A DNA stretch of 64,000 nt from Streptomyces albiflavescens (GCF_014645835.1 NZ_BMMM01000020.1:113233-177232), one strand, 5' to 3'; counted from the stretch's first letter, positions 44,837 to 54,080 are shown. The notes: generated by a model from the letters alone, not told the origin. A program made the numbers and translations.

Positions 44837-44858
44837 CCGGGGTGACGGCGCACCCCGG
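44837..44858. terminator. Hairpin after the importer/MocA/TIM operon
   Basis: CCGGGGTG-ACGGCG-CACCCCGG, an 8-bp perfect stem with a 6-nt loop, 26 bp past the isomerase stop. It may attenuate rather than fully separate the next gene, which starts 48 bp on. Confidence 0.6.
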
Positions 44859-44905
44859 CGTATCGCACCCGCCCAGTACGACCAGCCCCTTCATGGAGGC
44901 ATTTC

Positions 44906-47401
44906 GTGCACCCGAACGCCAGAAACAGGAAGAACACGAGCCACTCGAGACGTCCAAGACTCCGCGGGGCACTCGCCCTGCTGAGCGGCGCGCTGCTCGC
45001 GGCCGCTTCCCTCACCCTCACACCCTCGGCCGGCGCAGCCGTCGCCGACCCGGGTGACACCACGGCCGCCGCGGCCGAGGACTTCCAGCAAGTCACCCTC
45101 GCCAAGGGCGAGCCCGAGGTCGGCGAGCCCATGTCGCTCGCCGTGCTCCCGGACCGCTCGGTTCTGCACACCTCGCGCGACGGCGAACTCCGCCTCACCG
45201 ATGCGGCGGGCAACACCAGGATCGCGGGCAAGCTCGATGTCTACTCGCACGACGAGGAAGGCCTGCAGGGCGTAGGCATCGACCCCGACTTCACCACCAA
45301 CCGCTACATCTACCTCTACTACGCGCCGCCCCTGAACACCCCGGCGGGCGACGCCCCGGAGACCGGCACCGCCGCCGACTTCGCGCCCTTCGATGGCGTC
45401 AACCGCCTCTCGCGGTTCGTCCTCAAGGCCGACGGCACGCTCGACAACGCCAGCGAGAAGAAGATCCTCGACGTTCAGACGTCCCGCGGCATCTGCTGCC
45501 ACGTCGGCGGCGACATCGACTTCGACGCGGCGGGGAACCTCTACCTCTCGACCGGGGACGACACCAACCCGTTCCAGTCGGACGGTTTCACCCCCATCGA
45601 CGAGCGCGCCGACCGCAACCCGGCCTTCGACGCCCAGCGTTCGGCCGGCAACACCAACGACCTGCGCGGCAAGATCCTGCGCATCAAGGTGAATGCCGAC
45701 GGCTCGTACTCCATACCCGACGGCAACCTCTTCCCGCCCGGCACGGACAAGACGCGCCCCGAGATCTACGCCATGGGCTTCCGCAACCCGTTCCGCTTCA
45801 GCGTCGACAAGGCGACGGGCATCGTCTACGTCGGTGACTACGGCCCGGACGCGGGCGCCGCCGACCCGGCGCGCGGCCCCGGCGGCCAGGTCGAGTTCGC
45901 CCGCGTGACCGGCGCCGGCAACTTCGGCTGGCCGTACTGCACGGGCAAGAATGACGCCTACGTGGACTACGACTTCGGCACGAAGGCCTCCGGCGCGAGC
46001 TTCGACTGCAACGCGCCCAAGAACAACTCGCCGCACAACACCGGTCTCACCGACCTGCCCCCGGCCCAGCCCGCCTGGATCCCGTACGACGGCGCGTCCG
46101 TCCCGGAGTTCGGCAGCGGCTCGGAGTCCCCGATGGGCGGCCCGGTCTACCACTACGACGCCTCCCTCGACTCGCCGGTGAAGTTCCCGCAGGCGTACGA
46201 CGGGAACTTCTTCGCCGGAGAGTTCGGACGCCGCTGGATCAAGCGGATCGTCTCGGACGGCGACGGCACCGTGCAGTCCATCAACTCCGTCCCGTGGACG
46301 GGCACCCAGGTGATGGACATGGCGTTCGGACCCGACGGCGCGCTGTACGTCCTCGACTACGGCACCGCCTGGTTCGGCGGGGACGAGAACTCGGGCCTCT
46401 ACCGCATCGAGAACGCCACCGACGGCCACTCACCCGTCGCCCAGGCCGCGGCCGACCGCACCTCGGGACAGGCCCCGCTCAAGGTCCGCTTCTCCTCCGC
46501 CGGTTCGACCGACGCCGACGGTGACGCCCTCACCTACAGCTGGGACTTCGGCGACGGCGGCAAGTCGACGGCGGCGAACCCGGCCTACAAGTACAAGAAG
46601 AACGGCACCTACACGGCGACCGTGACGGCCAAGGACGCGAGCGGGCGCACGGGCAGCGCGAGCGTGCAGGTCGTGGTCGGCAACACCGCGCCCACGGTGA
46701 CGCTCGAACTTCCGCGGGACGGCCAGCTGTTCAGCTTCGGGGACACCGTGCCCTTCAAGGTGAAGGTGACCGACCCGGAGGACCCGACGATCGACTGCTC
46801 CAAGGTGAAGGTCAACTTCATCCTCGGCCACGACAGTCACGGCCACCTGCTGACCTCCGCCAACGGCTGCTCGGGCACCATCAACACCGGGGCGGGCAGC
46901 GGACATGACGAGGACGCGAACATCTTCGGAGTCTTCGACGCCGAGTACACCGACGGCGGTGGCGGCGGCCAGGCCGCGCTGACCAGCCACGACCAGCATG
47001 TCGCCCAGCCCCGGCACCGCCAGGCCGAGCACTACGGCAACGCCTCGGGCATCACCGTCCAGACGAAGGCGACCGCGCACGGCGGCAAGACGGTCGGCGA
47101 CATCAACAACGGCGACTGGATCTCGTTCGAGCCGTACGTCCTGAGCAACGCCACGAAGATCACGGCACGCATCGCGTCCGCCGGATCGGGCGGCACGCTC
47201 GAGGTCCGCGCGGGCTCCACGACCGGCCGACTGCTGGGCACCGCGACCGTGCCGGTGACCGGCGGCTGGGAGACCTTCCAGGATGTGAGCGCGGATCTCT
47301 CGGATGCGCCCCGTGGGACCACCACGCTCTACCTCGTCTTCAAGGGGAGCGGTACCGGCGCGCTCTACGACGTGGACGACTTCACCTTCACGACGAGCTG
47401 A
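44906..47401 (+). CDS. Secreted PQQ-type sugar dehydrogenase with PKD and CBM6-like domains
   Basis: 831 residues from GTG 44906, GGAGG 7 nt upstream. Signal peptide to ~44 (TPSAGA). Propeller dehydrogenase at ~55-490: YSHDEEGLQGVGIDPDF, CCHVGGDIDFDAAGNLYLS, MGFRNPFRFSVD, GNFGWPYCTG. PKD domain ~505-590 (YSWDFGDGGKS). The C-terminal ~140 residues resemble CBM6 (GDWISFEPYVL and DVDDFTFTTS). It resembles the dehydrogenase at 1834-4296 in catalytic domain but not in layout. It probably oxidises a sugar polymer end or disaccharide outside the cell. Confidence 0.87.
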   Translation: MHPNARNRKNTSHSRRPRLRGALALLSGALLAAASLTLTPSAGAAVADPGDTTAAAAEDFQQVTLAKGEPEVGEPMSLAVLPDRSVLHTSRDGELRLTDAAGNTRIAGKLDVYSHDEEGLQGVGIDPDFTTNRYIYLYYAPPLNTPAGDAPETGTAADFAPFDGVNRLSRFVLKADGTLDNASEKKILDVQTSRGICCHVGGDIDFDAAGNLYLSTGDDTNPFQSDGFTPIDERADRNPAFDAQRSAGNTNDLRGKILRIKVNADGSYSIPDGNLFPPGTDKTRPEIYAMGFRNPFRFSVDKATGIVYVGDYGPDAGAADPARGPGGQVEFARVTGAGNFGWPYCTGKNDAYVDYDFGTKASGASFDCNAPKNNSPHNTGLTDLPPAQPAWIPYDGASVPEFGSGSESPMGGPVYHYDASLDSPVKFPQAYDGNFFAGEFGRRWIKRIVSDGDGTVQSINSVPWTGTQVMDMAFGPDGALYVLDYGTAWFGGDENSGLYRIENATDGHSPVAQAAADRTSGQAPLKVRFSSAGSTDADGDALTYSWDFGDGGKSTAANPAYKYKKNGTYTATVTAKDASGRTGSASVQVVVGNTAPTVTLELPRDGQLFSFGDTVPFKVKVTDPEDPTIDCSKVKVNFILGHDSHGHLLTSANGCSGTINTGAGSGHDEDANIFGVFDAEYTDGGGGGQAALTSHDQHVAQPRHRQAEHYGNASGITVQTKATAHGGKTVGDINNGDWISFEPYVLSNATKITARIASAGSGGTLEVRAGSTTGRLLGTATVPVTGGWETFQDVSADLSDAPRGTTTLYLVFKGSGTGALYDVDDFTFTTS

Positions 47402-47418
47402 CGGGAGGTGTGACGAGC

Positions 47419-48795
47419 ATGCGCACATCAGCACAGATGCTGACGGTGGGTGCCGCAGCCGCTCTGCTCATCGGCTGTGTGTCGGGACCGGCCGCCTCCA
47501 AGGGAGCCGACGAGAGCCGGGTCCTGGTCTTCTCCAAGACCGCCGGCTTCCGGCACGACTCGATCCCGGAGGGGATCGCGGCCGTACGCGAGTTGGGGGC
47601 GACCGGCGGTTTCGCGGTCGACGCCACCGAGGACGCGGGCGCCTTCACCACGAAGAACCTCGCCCGCTACGACGCCGTGGTGTTCCTTTCCACCACCGGT
47701 GACGTCCTCGACGACACCCAACAGGCGGCCTTCGAGCGGTACATCAAGCGGGGCGGCGGCTACGTGGGCGTCCACGCGGCCGCCGACACCGAGTACGACT
47801 GGGCCTTCTACGGCGGCCTCGCAGGGGCGTACTTCCAGTCGCACCCCGCGATCCAGCCCGCGACGGTCGACGTCGAGGACCGGGGGAACCCGGCCACCTC
47901 GGAGTTGCCGAAGGCCTGGAACCGCACCGACGAGTGGTACAACTACCGCTCGAATCCACGGGACCGGGCCCATGTCCTGGCCTCGCTCGACGAGTCGTCG
48001 TACACCGGCGGCACGATGAGCGGCGACCATCCGATCGCCTGGTGCCAGGAGTACCAGGGCGGCCGCGCCTTCTACACCGGGGGCGGCCACACCAAGGCGT
48101 CCTACGCCGAACCGGCCTTCCGTGCACATCTGTTGGGCGGGATCCGGTACGCCATCGGTGACGCGCAGGCCGACTGCCGTCCGGAGAACGGCTACCGGCC
48201 GCTCTTCGACGGCTCGGCCGAGTCGCTGTCGGCGTGGAAGCAGGCGGGACCGGGCTCGTTCTCGCTGTCGGACGACGGCACGCTGACGTCGCACGGCGGG
48301 CTGGGGATGCTCTGGTACGCCGGCTCGGGCTCCGGCTCCGATGCGGGCTTCGGCTCGTACTCGCTGAAGCTGGACTGGAAGGTGGCCGGGGACGACAACT
48401 CCGGTGTCTTCGTGGGCTTCCCGGCCTCCGACGACCCCTGGTCGGCGGTGAACAACGGCTACGAGATCCAGATCGACGCGACCGACACCCCCGATCGCAC
48501 GACCGGGGCCGTGTACAGCTTCCAGTCCGCCGACATCGCCAAGCGCGATCGCGCGCTGAACCCGCCGGGGGAGTGGAACACGTACGAGATCCGCGTGGAG
48601 GGCGAACGGCTCCGCGTCTGGCTCAACGGCGTGAAGATCAACGATTTCACCAACACCGATCCGGCACGGAGCCTGCGCGACGGGCATGTCGGCATCCAGA
48701 ACCACGGAGCCGACGACCAGGTGTCCTTCCGCAACGTCCGGATCAAGGAACTGCCCTCGAAGCCCATCGCACTCAGGGCTTCGCCGGGCGACTGA
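47419..48795 (+). CDS. ThuA-domain plus DUF1080 (3-keto-disaccharide hydrolase-like) lipoprotein
   Basis: 458 residues from ATG 47419, 10 nt after GGGAGG; an in-frame GTG at 47410 is too close to that site. A lipoprotein signal ends AALLIGC. ThuA domain ~30-240: FSKTAGFRHDSIPEG and GGGYVGVHAAADTEYDW. DUF1080 lectin-like domain ~245-450: YRPLFDGSAESLSAWK, DNSGVFVGF, NTYEIRVEGERLRVWLNG. DUF1080 proteins include hydrolases or lyases of 3-keto-glycosides, which fits the oxidoreductase and dehydrogenase genes before it. It is exported and membrane-tethered. Confidence 0.87.
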   Translation: MRTSAQMLTVGAAAALLIGCVSGPAASKGADESRVLVFSKTAGFRHDSIPEGIAAVRELGATGGFAVDATEDAGAFTTKNLARYDAVVFLSTTGDVLDDTQQAAFERYIKRGGGYVGVHAAADTEYDWAFYGGLAGAYFQSHPAIQPATVDVEDRGNPATSELPKAWNRTDEWYNYRSNPRDRAHVLASLDESSYTGGTMSGDHPIAWCQEYQGGRAFYTGGGHTKASYAEPAFRAHLLGGIRYAIGDAQADCRPENGYRPLFDGSAESLSAWKQAGPGSFSLSDDGTLTSHGGLGMLWYAGSGSGSDAGFGSYSLKLDWKVAGDDNSGVFVGFPASDDPWSAVNNGYEIQIDATDTPDRTTGAVYSFQSADIAKRDRALNPPGEWNTYEIRVEGERLRVWLNGVKINDFTNTDPARSLRDGHVGIQNHGADDQVSFRNVRIKELPSKPIALRASPGD

Positions 48796-48799
48796 ACGG

Positions 48800-48833
48800 C
48801 GGCGGGCGGGAGGCGCCGTACTCCCGCCCGCCG
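48800..48833. terminator. Strong hairpin separating the sugar operon from the ino1/ebo operon
   Basis: A 13-bp perfect stem (arms 48800-48812 and 48821-48833) with an 8-nt loop begins 5 bp past the ThuA/DUF1080 stop. It is followed by the 16-bp repeat array and a new start region, implying a separate transcription unit. Confidence 0.75.
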
Positions 48834-48857
48834 TCTCGCCTCTCCGGGAGACGTATT

Positions 48858-48953
48858 TCCCGGCTGATGCAACTCCCGGCCGATGCAATTCCCGGCTGGT
48901 GCGACTCCCGGCAAGTGCAATTCCCGGGAGGTGCAACTCCCGGCTGATGAATC
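48858..48953. repeat. Six tandem 16-bp repeats upstream of ino1
   Basis: Copies of TCCCGGCTGATGCAAC, each exactly 16 bp, begin at 48858, 48874, 48890, 48906, 48922 and 48938, with a few substitutions and a shortened last copy. The array ends 31 bp before the ino1 start, leaving room only for a ribosome binding site, so it lies in the promoter or 5' leader. The period gives ~1.5 helical turns. Confidence 0.85.
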
Positions 48954-48984
48954 TCCTGACTGACGTACGACAAGGAGGCTGCCC

Positions 48985-50118
48985 ATGTCCGCGTCCCTTT
49001 CCGATTCCCGGGTGGGGGTGTGGCTGATCGGAGCGCGCGGCTCCGTCGCCACCACCGTCATCGCGGGCTGCGCGGCCGTCACCGCCGGGCTGCACGCCCC
49101 CACGGGCATGGTCACCGAGACCGACCTCTTCGCCGACTGCGGTCTGCCCGCCCTGTCGTCCCTCGTCTTCGGCGGCCACGACACGGTGGGCTGCCCCCTC
49201 CCGAAGCGGGCGGAGACCCTGGTCGCCGGTGGCGTGCTCCCGCACGGCCTCCCGTCGGCGATCGCGGCCGAACTGGAGGCCGCCGACGAGGAGATCCGCC
49301 CGGGCGGGCCCGTGCCGGGCGACACCCGCGACCAGGCCGACCTCGTGGACGCCTTCGCCACGGACATACGGGACTTCGTACGCCGCCGGGGCCTGACCCG
49401 GGCGGTGGTGGTGAACGTGGCCTCCACGGAGCCCGCTGCCGTCGGAACCGATCAGCCACCCAGCTCGCTGTACGCGGCGGCGGCGCTGCGGGCCGGCTGT
49501 CCGTACGTGAACTTCACCCCCTCCACGGGCCTGCACCATCCGGCCCTTGTCGCCCTGGCCGAGTCCAGCGGGCTGCCCTACGCGGGGCGCGACGGCAAGA
49601 CCGGTCAGACGCTGCTGCGGTCGGTGCTCGGCCCGATGTTCGCCCAGCGCGCGCTGGCGGTCCGCGCCTGGTCCGGCACCAACCTCCTGGGCGGTGGCGA
49701 CGGGGCCGCCCTCGCCGATCCGGCTGCCGCGGCGGCCAAGAGCGCCGGCAAGGAGCGCGTACTCGCGGACACCCTGGGCGCGGCCCCCGAGGGCGAGACC
49801 CACATCGACGACGTCCCCTCCCTCGGCGACTGGAAGACCGCCTGGGACCACATCGCCTTCGACGGCTTCCTCGGCACGCGCATGATCCTCCAGACCACCT
49901 GGCAGGGCTGCGACTCCGCGCTCGCGGCCCCACTTGTCCTCGACCTCGCCCGTCTGGCGACGCGCGCCCACGAGGCCGGCCTCACCGGCCCGCTGAGCGA
50001 ACTCGGCTTCTACTTCAAGGACCCGATGGGGGAGGGCCCTTCGGCCCTGGGCGAGCAATACGCGGCACTGGCGGGCTTGGCGGGACACCTTCGGGGCCTC
50101 GCTGGGGAGGGCCGGTGA
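48985..50118 (+). CDS. ino1: Inositol-3-phosphate synthase (myo-inositol-1-phosphate synthase family)
   Basis: 377 residues from ATG 48985 with AAGGAGG upstream. Rossmann motif VWLIGARGSVATT; active-site region SLGDWKTAWDHIAFDGFLG; catalytic Lys motif GFYFKDPMGEG. The enzyme cyclises glucose 6-phosphate with NAD+ to inositol phosphate. Its stop overlaps the prenyltransferase start (GTGA) and it opens the Ebo-type operon. It could provide a cyclitol core for that pathway, distinct from the housekeeping enzyme for mycothiol and phosphatidylinositol (inference). Confidence 0.88.
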   Translation: MSASLSDSRVGVWLIGARGSVATTVIAGCAAVTAGLHAPTGMVTETDLFADCGLPALSSLVFGGHDTVGCPLPKRAETLVAGGVLPHGLPSAIAAELEAADEEIRPGGPVPGDTRDQADLVDAFATDIRDFVRRRGLTRAVVVNVASTEPAAVGTDQPPSSLYAAAALRAGCPYVNFTPSTGLHHPALVALAESSGLPYAGRDGKTGQTLLRSVLGPMFAQRALAVRAWSGTNLLGGGDGAALADPAAAAAKSAGKERVLADTLGAAPEGETHIDDVPSLGDWKTAWDHIAFDGFLGTRMILQTTWQGCDSALAAPLVLDLARLATRAHEAGLTGPLSELGFYFKDPMGEGPSALGEQYAALAGLAGHLRGLAGEGR

Positions 50119-51557
50119 GGTTGTGGCGGGCTGGGGCGGTTGTGGCGGGTGCGTCGGCTGGGTTGGCTGTGGCGAGCGCGGTGGCCGGGTTGGCCAAGGG
50201 GAACGGGCTGGCCAAGGGGAACGGGCTGGTTGGGTTGGCTGGGGCGAGTGGGTCGGCCGCGTCGGTCCGGGTGAGTGGGTCGGCCAGGTCGGTCAGGACG
50301 AACCTGTCGGCTGGGTTGGCTGTGGCGAGCGCGGTGGCCGGGTTGGCCAAGGGGAGCGCGCTGGTTGGGTTGGCCGGGGCGAGCGCTTCGGCTGGGTTGG
50401 CGGGGGCGAGTGGGTCGGTCCGGGCGAGCGCGTCGGCCGCGTTGGGCCCGAGGACCCGGGCGAAGGCCCGGGCCTGGGCTGAGCTTCTGCGTCTGCCCGC
50501 CCTGTTCACCGTTCCCGGGGACGCCCTCGCGGGGGCCGCTGCCGTGGGCGCCCGCCCGAACTCTCGCACCTTGCTCGCTATCGGTTCCTCTCTGTGTCTG
50601 TACGAGGCGGGCATGGCCCTGAACGACTGGGCCGACCGGGCCGAGGACGCCGTGGAACGCCCGCACCGCCCGTTGCCCTCCGGGCGCATACGCCCGGCCG
50701 CGGCACTCGCGGCGGCCGGAGCCCTGACCGCGGCGGGTCTCGCCCTGGCGGCCCGCGCCGGCCGCCCCTCCCTCGCGGTCGCCGCACCCCTCGCGGCCAC
50801 CGTCTGGGCGTACGACCTCACACTCAAGCGAACACCCGTCGGACCTGTGGCGATGGCAGCCGCTCGCGGCCTGGACGTACTCCTCGGCGCCGCGGCCACC
50901 GCAGGTACGGCTCGCCGTCGGGACCGGCTTTTCGGCCAGGCGACCACCGGACGTGCCGTGCCCGGCCAGGACGTGCCCCTCGTCTCGACCACCGACCCGC
51001 GCACCCTCCGCCGCGCCCTCCCTTCCGCCCTCACCCTGGCCACCCACACCCTCGCGGTGACCACGGTGTCGCGCGGCGAGACGCAGGGCGGTTCGCCGCT
51101 GGCGCCGCTGGCCGCGCTGGCCACGACAGGTGCGCTGGCCTGGGGCCTGTCGAACGGCCGAGCCGGTGCGAGCCGGCCGATCGGCGATGACCCAACGGCG
51201 CTGCACCCAGGGCGTGTCGGCGCCCCGATGGACACGGGCCAGGCGGGCGTCGGCACCGGCGGGAGACTCGGCCCGGCACGTGGTGCCGCTCCGGGCCCCT
51301 TCGCTCACCCCGTGACGGACACCCTGCGCACGGCGCTCACCCTCGCCTACGCGGCGACCTCCGCCCACCCGCTCTTCCACGCCGTCCTGAACCCCTCACC
51401 CCCGCTCACCCAACGAGCAGTCGGCGGCGGAATCCGCGCCATGATCCCCCTCCAGGCCACCCTCGCCGCCCGCGCGGGCGCCCCCGTCACCGCCCTGCTG
51501 ACCGCCGCGCTCGCCCCAGCGGCCCGCAAGTTCGCGAGGAAGGTGAGCGTCACATGA
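50115..51557 (+). CDS. UbiA-family prenyltransferase (EboC/SCO3242-like) with repetitive N-terminal extension
   Basis: 480 residues if GTG 50115 (overlapping the ino1 stop) is used. Residues ~4-115 are Ala/Gly repeats (GLAVASAVAGLAKG and GLVGLAGAS units) with no family similarity. The UbiA domain begins ~120 (RAWAELLRLPALFTVPGDAL). First Asp motif NDWADRAEDAVERPHRPLPS; second motif reduced to YDLTLKRTP. About eight membrane helices. The family transfers an isoprenoid or related moiety to a polar acceptor at the membrane. A TTG near 50433 could be the true start if the repeats are untranslated. Confidence 0.82.
   Translation: MRLWRAGAVVAGASAGLAVASAVAGLAKGNGLAKGNGLVGLAGASGSAASVRVSGSARSVRTNLSAGLAVASAVAGLAKGSALVGLAGASASAGLAGASGSVRASASAALGPRTRAKARAWAELLRLPALFTVPGDALAGAAAVGARPNSRTLLAIGSSLCLYEAGMALNDWADRAEDAVERPHRPLPSGRIRPAAALAAAGALTAAGLALAARAGRPSLAVAAPLAATVWAYDLTLKRTPVGPVAMAAARGLDVLLGAAATAGTARRRDRLFGQATTGRAVPGQDVPLVSTTDPRTLRRALPSALTLATHTLAVTTVSRGETQGGSPLAPLAALATTGALAWGLSNGRAGASRPIGDDPTALHPGRVGAPMDTGQAGVGTGGRLGPARGAAPGPFAHPVTDTLRTALTLAYAATSAHPLFHAVLNPSPPLTQRAVGGGIRAMIPLQATLAARAGAPVTALLTAALAPAARKFARKVSVT
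50124..50460 (+). repeat. Imperfect tandem repeats at the 5' end of the prenyltransferase gene
   Basis: G/T-rich coding-strand units of ~24-27 bp, for example GGTTGGCCAAGGGGAACGGG and GGTTGGCTGGGGCGAG, recur with insertions. A longer block (GGTTGGCTGTGGCGAGCGCG) occurs at ~50161 and again at ~50315. Composition differs from the flanking codons: the G-richness on the plus strand is striking. Confidence 0.75.
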
Positions 51558-52477
51558 TCCCGAGCCCCCGCACGGCCACCCACACGCGCCCCGCCCCGGC
51601 CCCGCACCCCCTCCGCTTCGGCTACGGCACCAACGGCCTCACCGACCTCCGACTCGACGATGCCCTCGCACTCCTCGCCGACCTCGGCTACGACGGCGTG
51701 GGCCTGACCCTCGACCACATGCACCTCGATCCGCTCGCGCCGGACCTGGCCGCCCGCACCGGGAAGGTGGCCAACAGGCTGGCGGCGCTCGGTCTGGGCG
51801 TCACGGTCGAGACCGGCGCCCGCTATGTCCTCGACCCACGGCGCAAACACGGCCCTTCGCTCCTCGACCCCGCCCCGGAGGACCGCGCGCGCCGCGTCGG
51901 CCTGCTCACCCGGGCCGTCCAAGTCGCCGCCGACCTCGGCGCCCACGCCGTGCACTGCTTCAGCGGAGTCACCCCGGCCGGCACGGACGAGGACACCGCG
52001 TGGAAGCGCCTGGCCGAGGCGCTCACCCCCGTGCTGGACGCTGCCACCCGCGCCGGAGTCCCTCTCGCCGTCGAACCCGAACCCGGCCACCTGCTCGCCA
52101 CCCTCGCCGACTTCCACCGCCTGCGCCGCACCCTCGGCGACCCGGCCGCGCTCGGACTCACCCTCGACATCGGCCACTGCCAGTGCCTCGAACCCCTTTC
52201 TCCCGCCGATTGCGTACGTGCCGCCGGCCCCTGGCTGCGGCACGTCCAGATCGAGGACATGCACCGCGGCATCCATGAACACCTCCCGTTCGGGGACGGG
52301 GAGATCGACTTCCCGCCCGTACTCGAGGCCCTGGCCGCCACCGGCTACCAGGCCCTGACCGTCGTCGAACTGCCCCGCCACTCCCACGCGGGACCCCACT
52401 TCGCCGAACAGTCCCTCCCGTTCCTCCACCGCGCGGCCCGGGCGATCCCCGAGGGCCCCGAAGGGAGAACCCCGTGA
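51554..52477 (+). CDS. Sugar phosphate isomerase/epimerase-like TIM barrel of the Ebo operon
   Basis: 307 residues, ATG 51554 overlapping the prenyltransferase stop (ATGA). AP_endonuc_2 fold with metal-ligand candidates VAVEPEPGH, LTLDIGHCQC, RHVQIEDMHRG and LTVVELPRHSH. The N-terminal ~20 residues are Pro/Thr/His-rich and probably disordered. It is a second TIM-barrel protein in addition to EboE. A cyclitol or sugar phosphate substrate is likely from context; no specific reaction can be assigned. Confidence 0.85.
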   Translation: MIPSPRTATHTRPAPAPHPLRFGYGTNGLTDLRLDDALALLADLGYDGVGLTLDHMHLDPLAPDLAARTGKVANRLAALGLGVTVETGARYVLDPRRKHGPSLLDPAPEDRARRVGLLTRAVQVAADLGAHAVHCFSGVTPAGTDEDTAWKRLAEALTPVLDAATRAGVPLAVEPEPGHLLATLADFHRLRRTLGDPAALGLTLDIGHCQCLEPLSPADCVRAAGPWLRHVQIEDMHRGIHEHLPFGDGEIDFPPVLEALAATGYQALTVVELPRHSHAGPHFAEQSLPFLHRAARAIPEGPEGRTP

Positions 52478-53229
52478 ACCACCCGCACCGAGCCCAGCAC
52501 GGCCAGGACAGCCACCACATCCAGGGCACCCGGCACAGCCAGGTCGGCCCCCGAGCTCAGCCCGCCCTCGCCGCCCTGCACGCCCGCCTGAACACCCATC
52601 TCGGCGGAGCTGCTCGCGACTGGCTCGACCAGGCCCTCGACGAGGCCGCCGCCCACCCCGGCACCCACGGCCCCATCTCCGCCTGGGAGTTGCGGATCGC
52701 CGAGGCCGGGCGCCGGTGCGGGCCCGAACACGCCGACGCCGCCCGTGTACTCCTGCTGCACGCCGCCCGCGCCGAGCCGGACGCACTCACCCGCGTCTAT
52801 CGCCAGGGCACCGCCGCCGAACGCATCGCCGTCCTGCACGCCCTGCCCCACCTGGTGCCGGGACCAGACGCGCTGCCCCTCGTCGAGGACGCCCTGCGCA
52901 CCAACGACACCCGACTCGTCGCAGCCGCCGTCGGCCCGTACGCGGCCCTGCACCTGGACCCCCACAACTGGCGCCACGCCGTCCTGAAGTGCTTGTTCAC
53001 CGGCGTCCCCGTCGACGACGTGGCCGACCTGCCCCGACGTGCCCACGCCGATGCGGAACTTGCCCGCATGCTCGGCGACTACGCCGACGAACGCGCCGCC
53101 GCGGGCCGTCCCGTACCCGAGGACCTGTACCGCGTGCTGGCGCTGACCGAGCCCACGGCCACCCCCACCGGCACGTCCCGAAGCCCCGGCGCGCCCGGCA
53201 CGTCCGGCGCCTCCGGCAAGGAGTCCTGA
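52474..53229 (+). CDS. eboA: EboA-domain protein
   Basis: 251 residues, GTG 52474 overlapping the previous stop (GTGA). It is alpha-helical, with WLDQALDEAAAHPGTHGPIS and RVYRQGTAAERIAVLHALPH; the length and the HEAT-like helical pattern match EboA proteins. No catalytic motif is visible. EboA proteins occur only with other ebo genes; in cyanobacteria the operon is needed to move scytonemin precursor to the periplasm. Its last ~15 residues are Gly/Ser/Ala-rich. Confidence 0.78.
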   Translation: MNHPHRAQHGQDSHHIQGTRHSQVGPRAQPALAALHARLNTHLGGAARDWLDQALDEAAAHPGTHGPISAWELRIAEAGRRCGPEHADAARVLLLHAARAEPDALTRVYRQGTAAERIAVLHALPHLVPGPDALPLVEDALRTNDTRLVAAAVGPYAALHLDPHNWRHAVLKCLFTGVPVDDVADLPRRAHADAELARMLGDYADERAAAGRPVPEDLYRVLALTEPTATPTGTSRSPGAPGTSGASGKES

Positions 53230-54077
53230 TGCGCATCTTCGACCCCCACATCCATATGACGTCACGGACCACCGACGACTACGAGGCCATGCACGCCGCG
53301 GGCGTCCGCGCCGTCGTCGAGCCCTCCTTCTGGCTCGGCCAGCCCCGCACCTCACCCGCCTCCTTCCTCGACTACTTCGACTCGCTCCTCGGCTGGGAAC
53401 CCTTCCGCGCCGCCCAGTACGGAATCGCCCACCACTGCACGCTCGCCCTCAATCCCAAGGAAGCGAACGACCCCCGCTGTGTCCCCGTCCTCGACGAGTT
53501 GCCCCGCTATCTCGTCAAGGACCAGGTCGTGGCCGTGGGCGAGATCGGCTACGACTCGATGACCCCCGCCGAGGACACCGCGCTCGCCGCCCAGCTGCAG
53601 CTCGCCGCCGACAATGGGCTGCCCGCGCTGGTCCATACCCCGCACCGGGACAAGCTGGCGGGCCTGCGCCGCACCCTGGACGCCGTCCGCGAGTCCGCCC
53701 TGTCCCCGGACCGGGTCTTGGTCGACCACCTCAACGAGACCACTGTCAAGGAGGCCAAGGACAGCGGCTGCTGGCTGGGCTTCTCCGTCTACCCGGACAC
53801 CAAGATGGACGAGGAGCGGATGGTCGCGGTCCTGCGGGAGTACGGGCCTGAGCAGGTGCTCGTCAACTCGGCCGCGGACTGGGGAAGAAGCGACCCCCTC
53901 AAGACCCGCCGGGTCGGCGACGCCCTGCTGAAGGCCGGATTCACCGACGACGACGTCGACCGGGTGCTGTGGCGCAACCCCGTGGCCTTCTACGGGTTGA
54001 GCGGGCGGCTGTCGCTCGATGTGACCGGCACCGACGCGACCCACGAAGGCAACACCATCCTCCGCGGCGGGGAGTGA
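53229..54077 (+). CDS. eboB: TatD-family metal hydrolase (EboB-like)
   Basis: 282 residues; ATG 53229 shares one base with the eboA stop (TGATG). Amidohydrolase metal sites are all visible: HxH in IFDPHIHM, Glu in VAVGEIGYDS, His in PALVHTPHRD, His in VLVDHLNETT and Asp in VNSAADWGRSD. TatD enzymes are usually nucleases; the EboB branch is genomically tied to ebo operons and may hydrolyse a small metabolite. It is in the same operon as eboA and eboE. Confidence 0.85.
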   Translation: MRIFDPHIHMTSRTTDDYEAMHAAGVRAVVEPSFWLGQPRTSPASFLDYFDSLLGWEPFRAAQYGIAHHCTLALNPKEANDPRCVPVLDELPRYLVKDQVVAVGEIGYDSMTPAEDTALAAQLQLAADNGLPALVHTPHRDKLAGLRRTLDAVRESALSPDRVLVDHLNETTVKEAKDSGCWLGFSVYPDTKMDEERMVAVLREYGPEQVLVNSAADWGRSDPLKTRRVGDALLKAGFTDDDVDRVLWRNPVAFYGLSGRLSLDVTGTDATHEGNTILRGGE

Positions 54078-54080
54078 GCC

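Noticed and set aside
48858..48953. Repeat array considered as a CRISPR
   Set aside because: Units are contiguous 16-mers with no unique spacers, and no cas gene is in the window.
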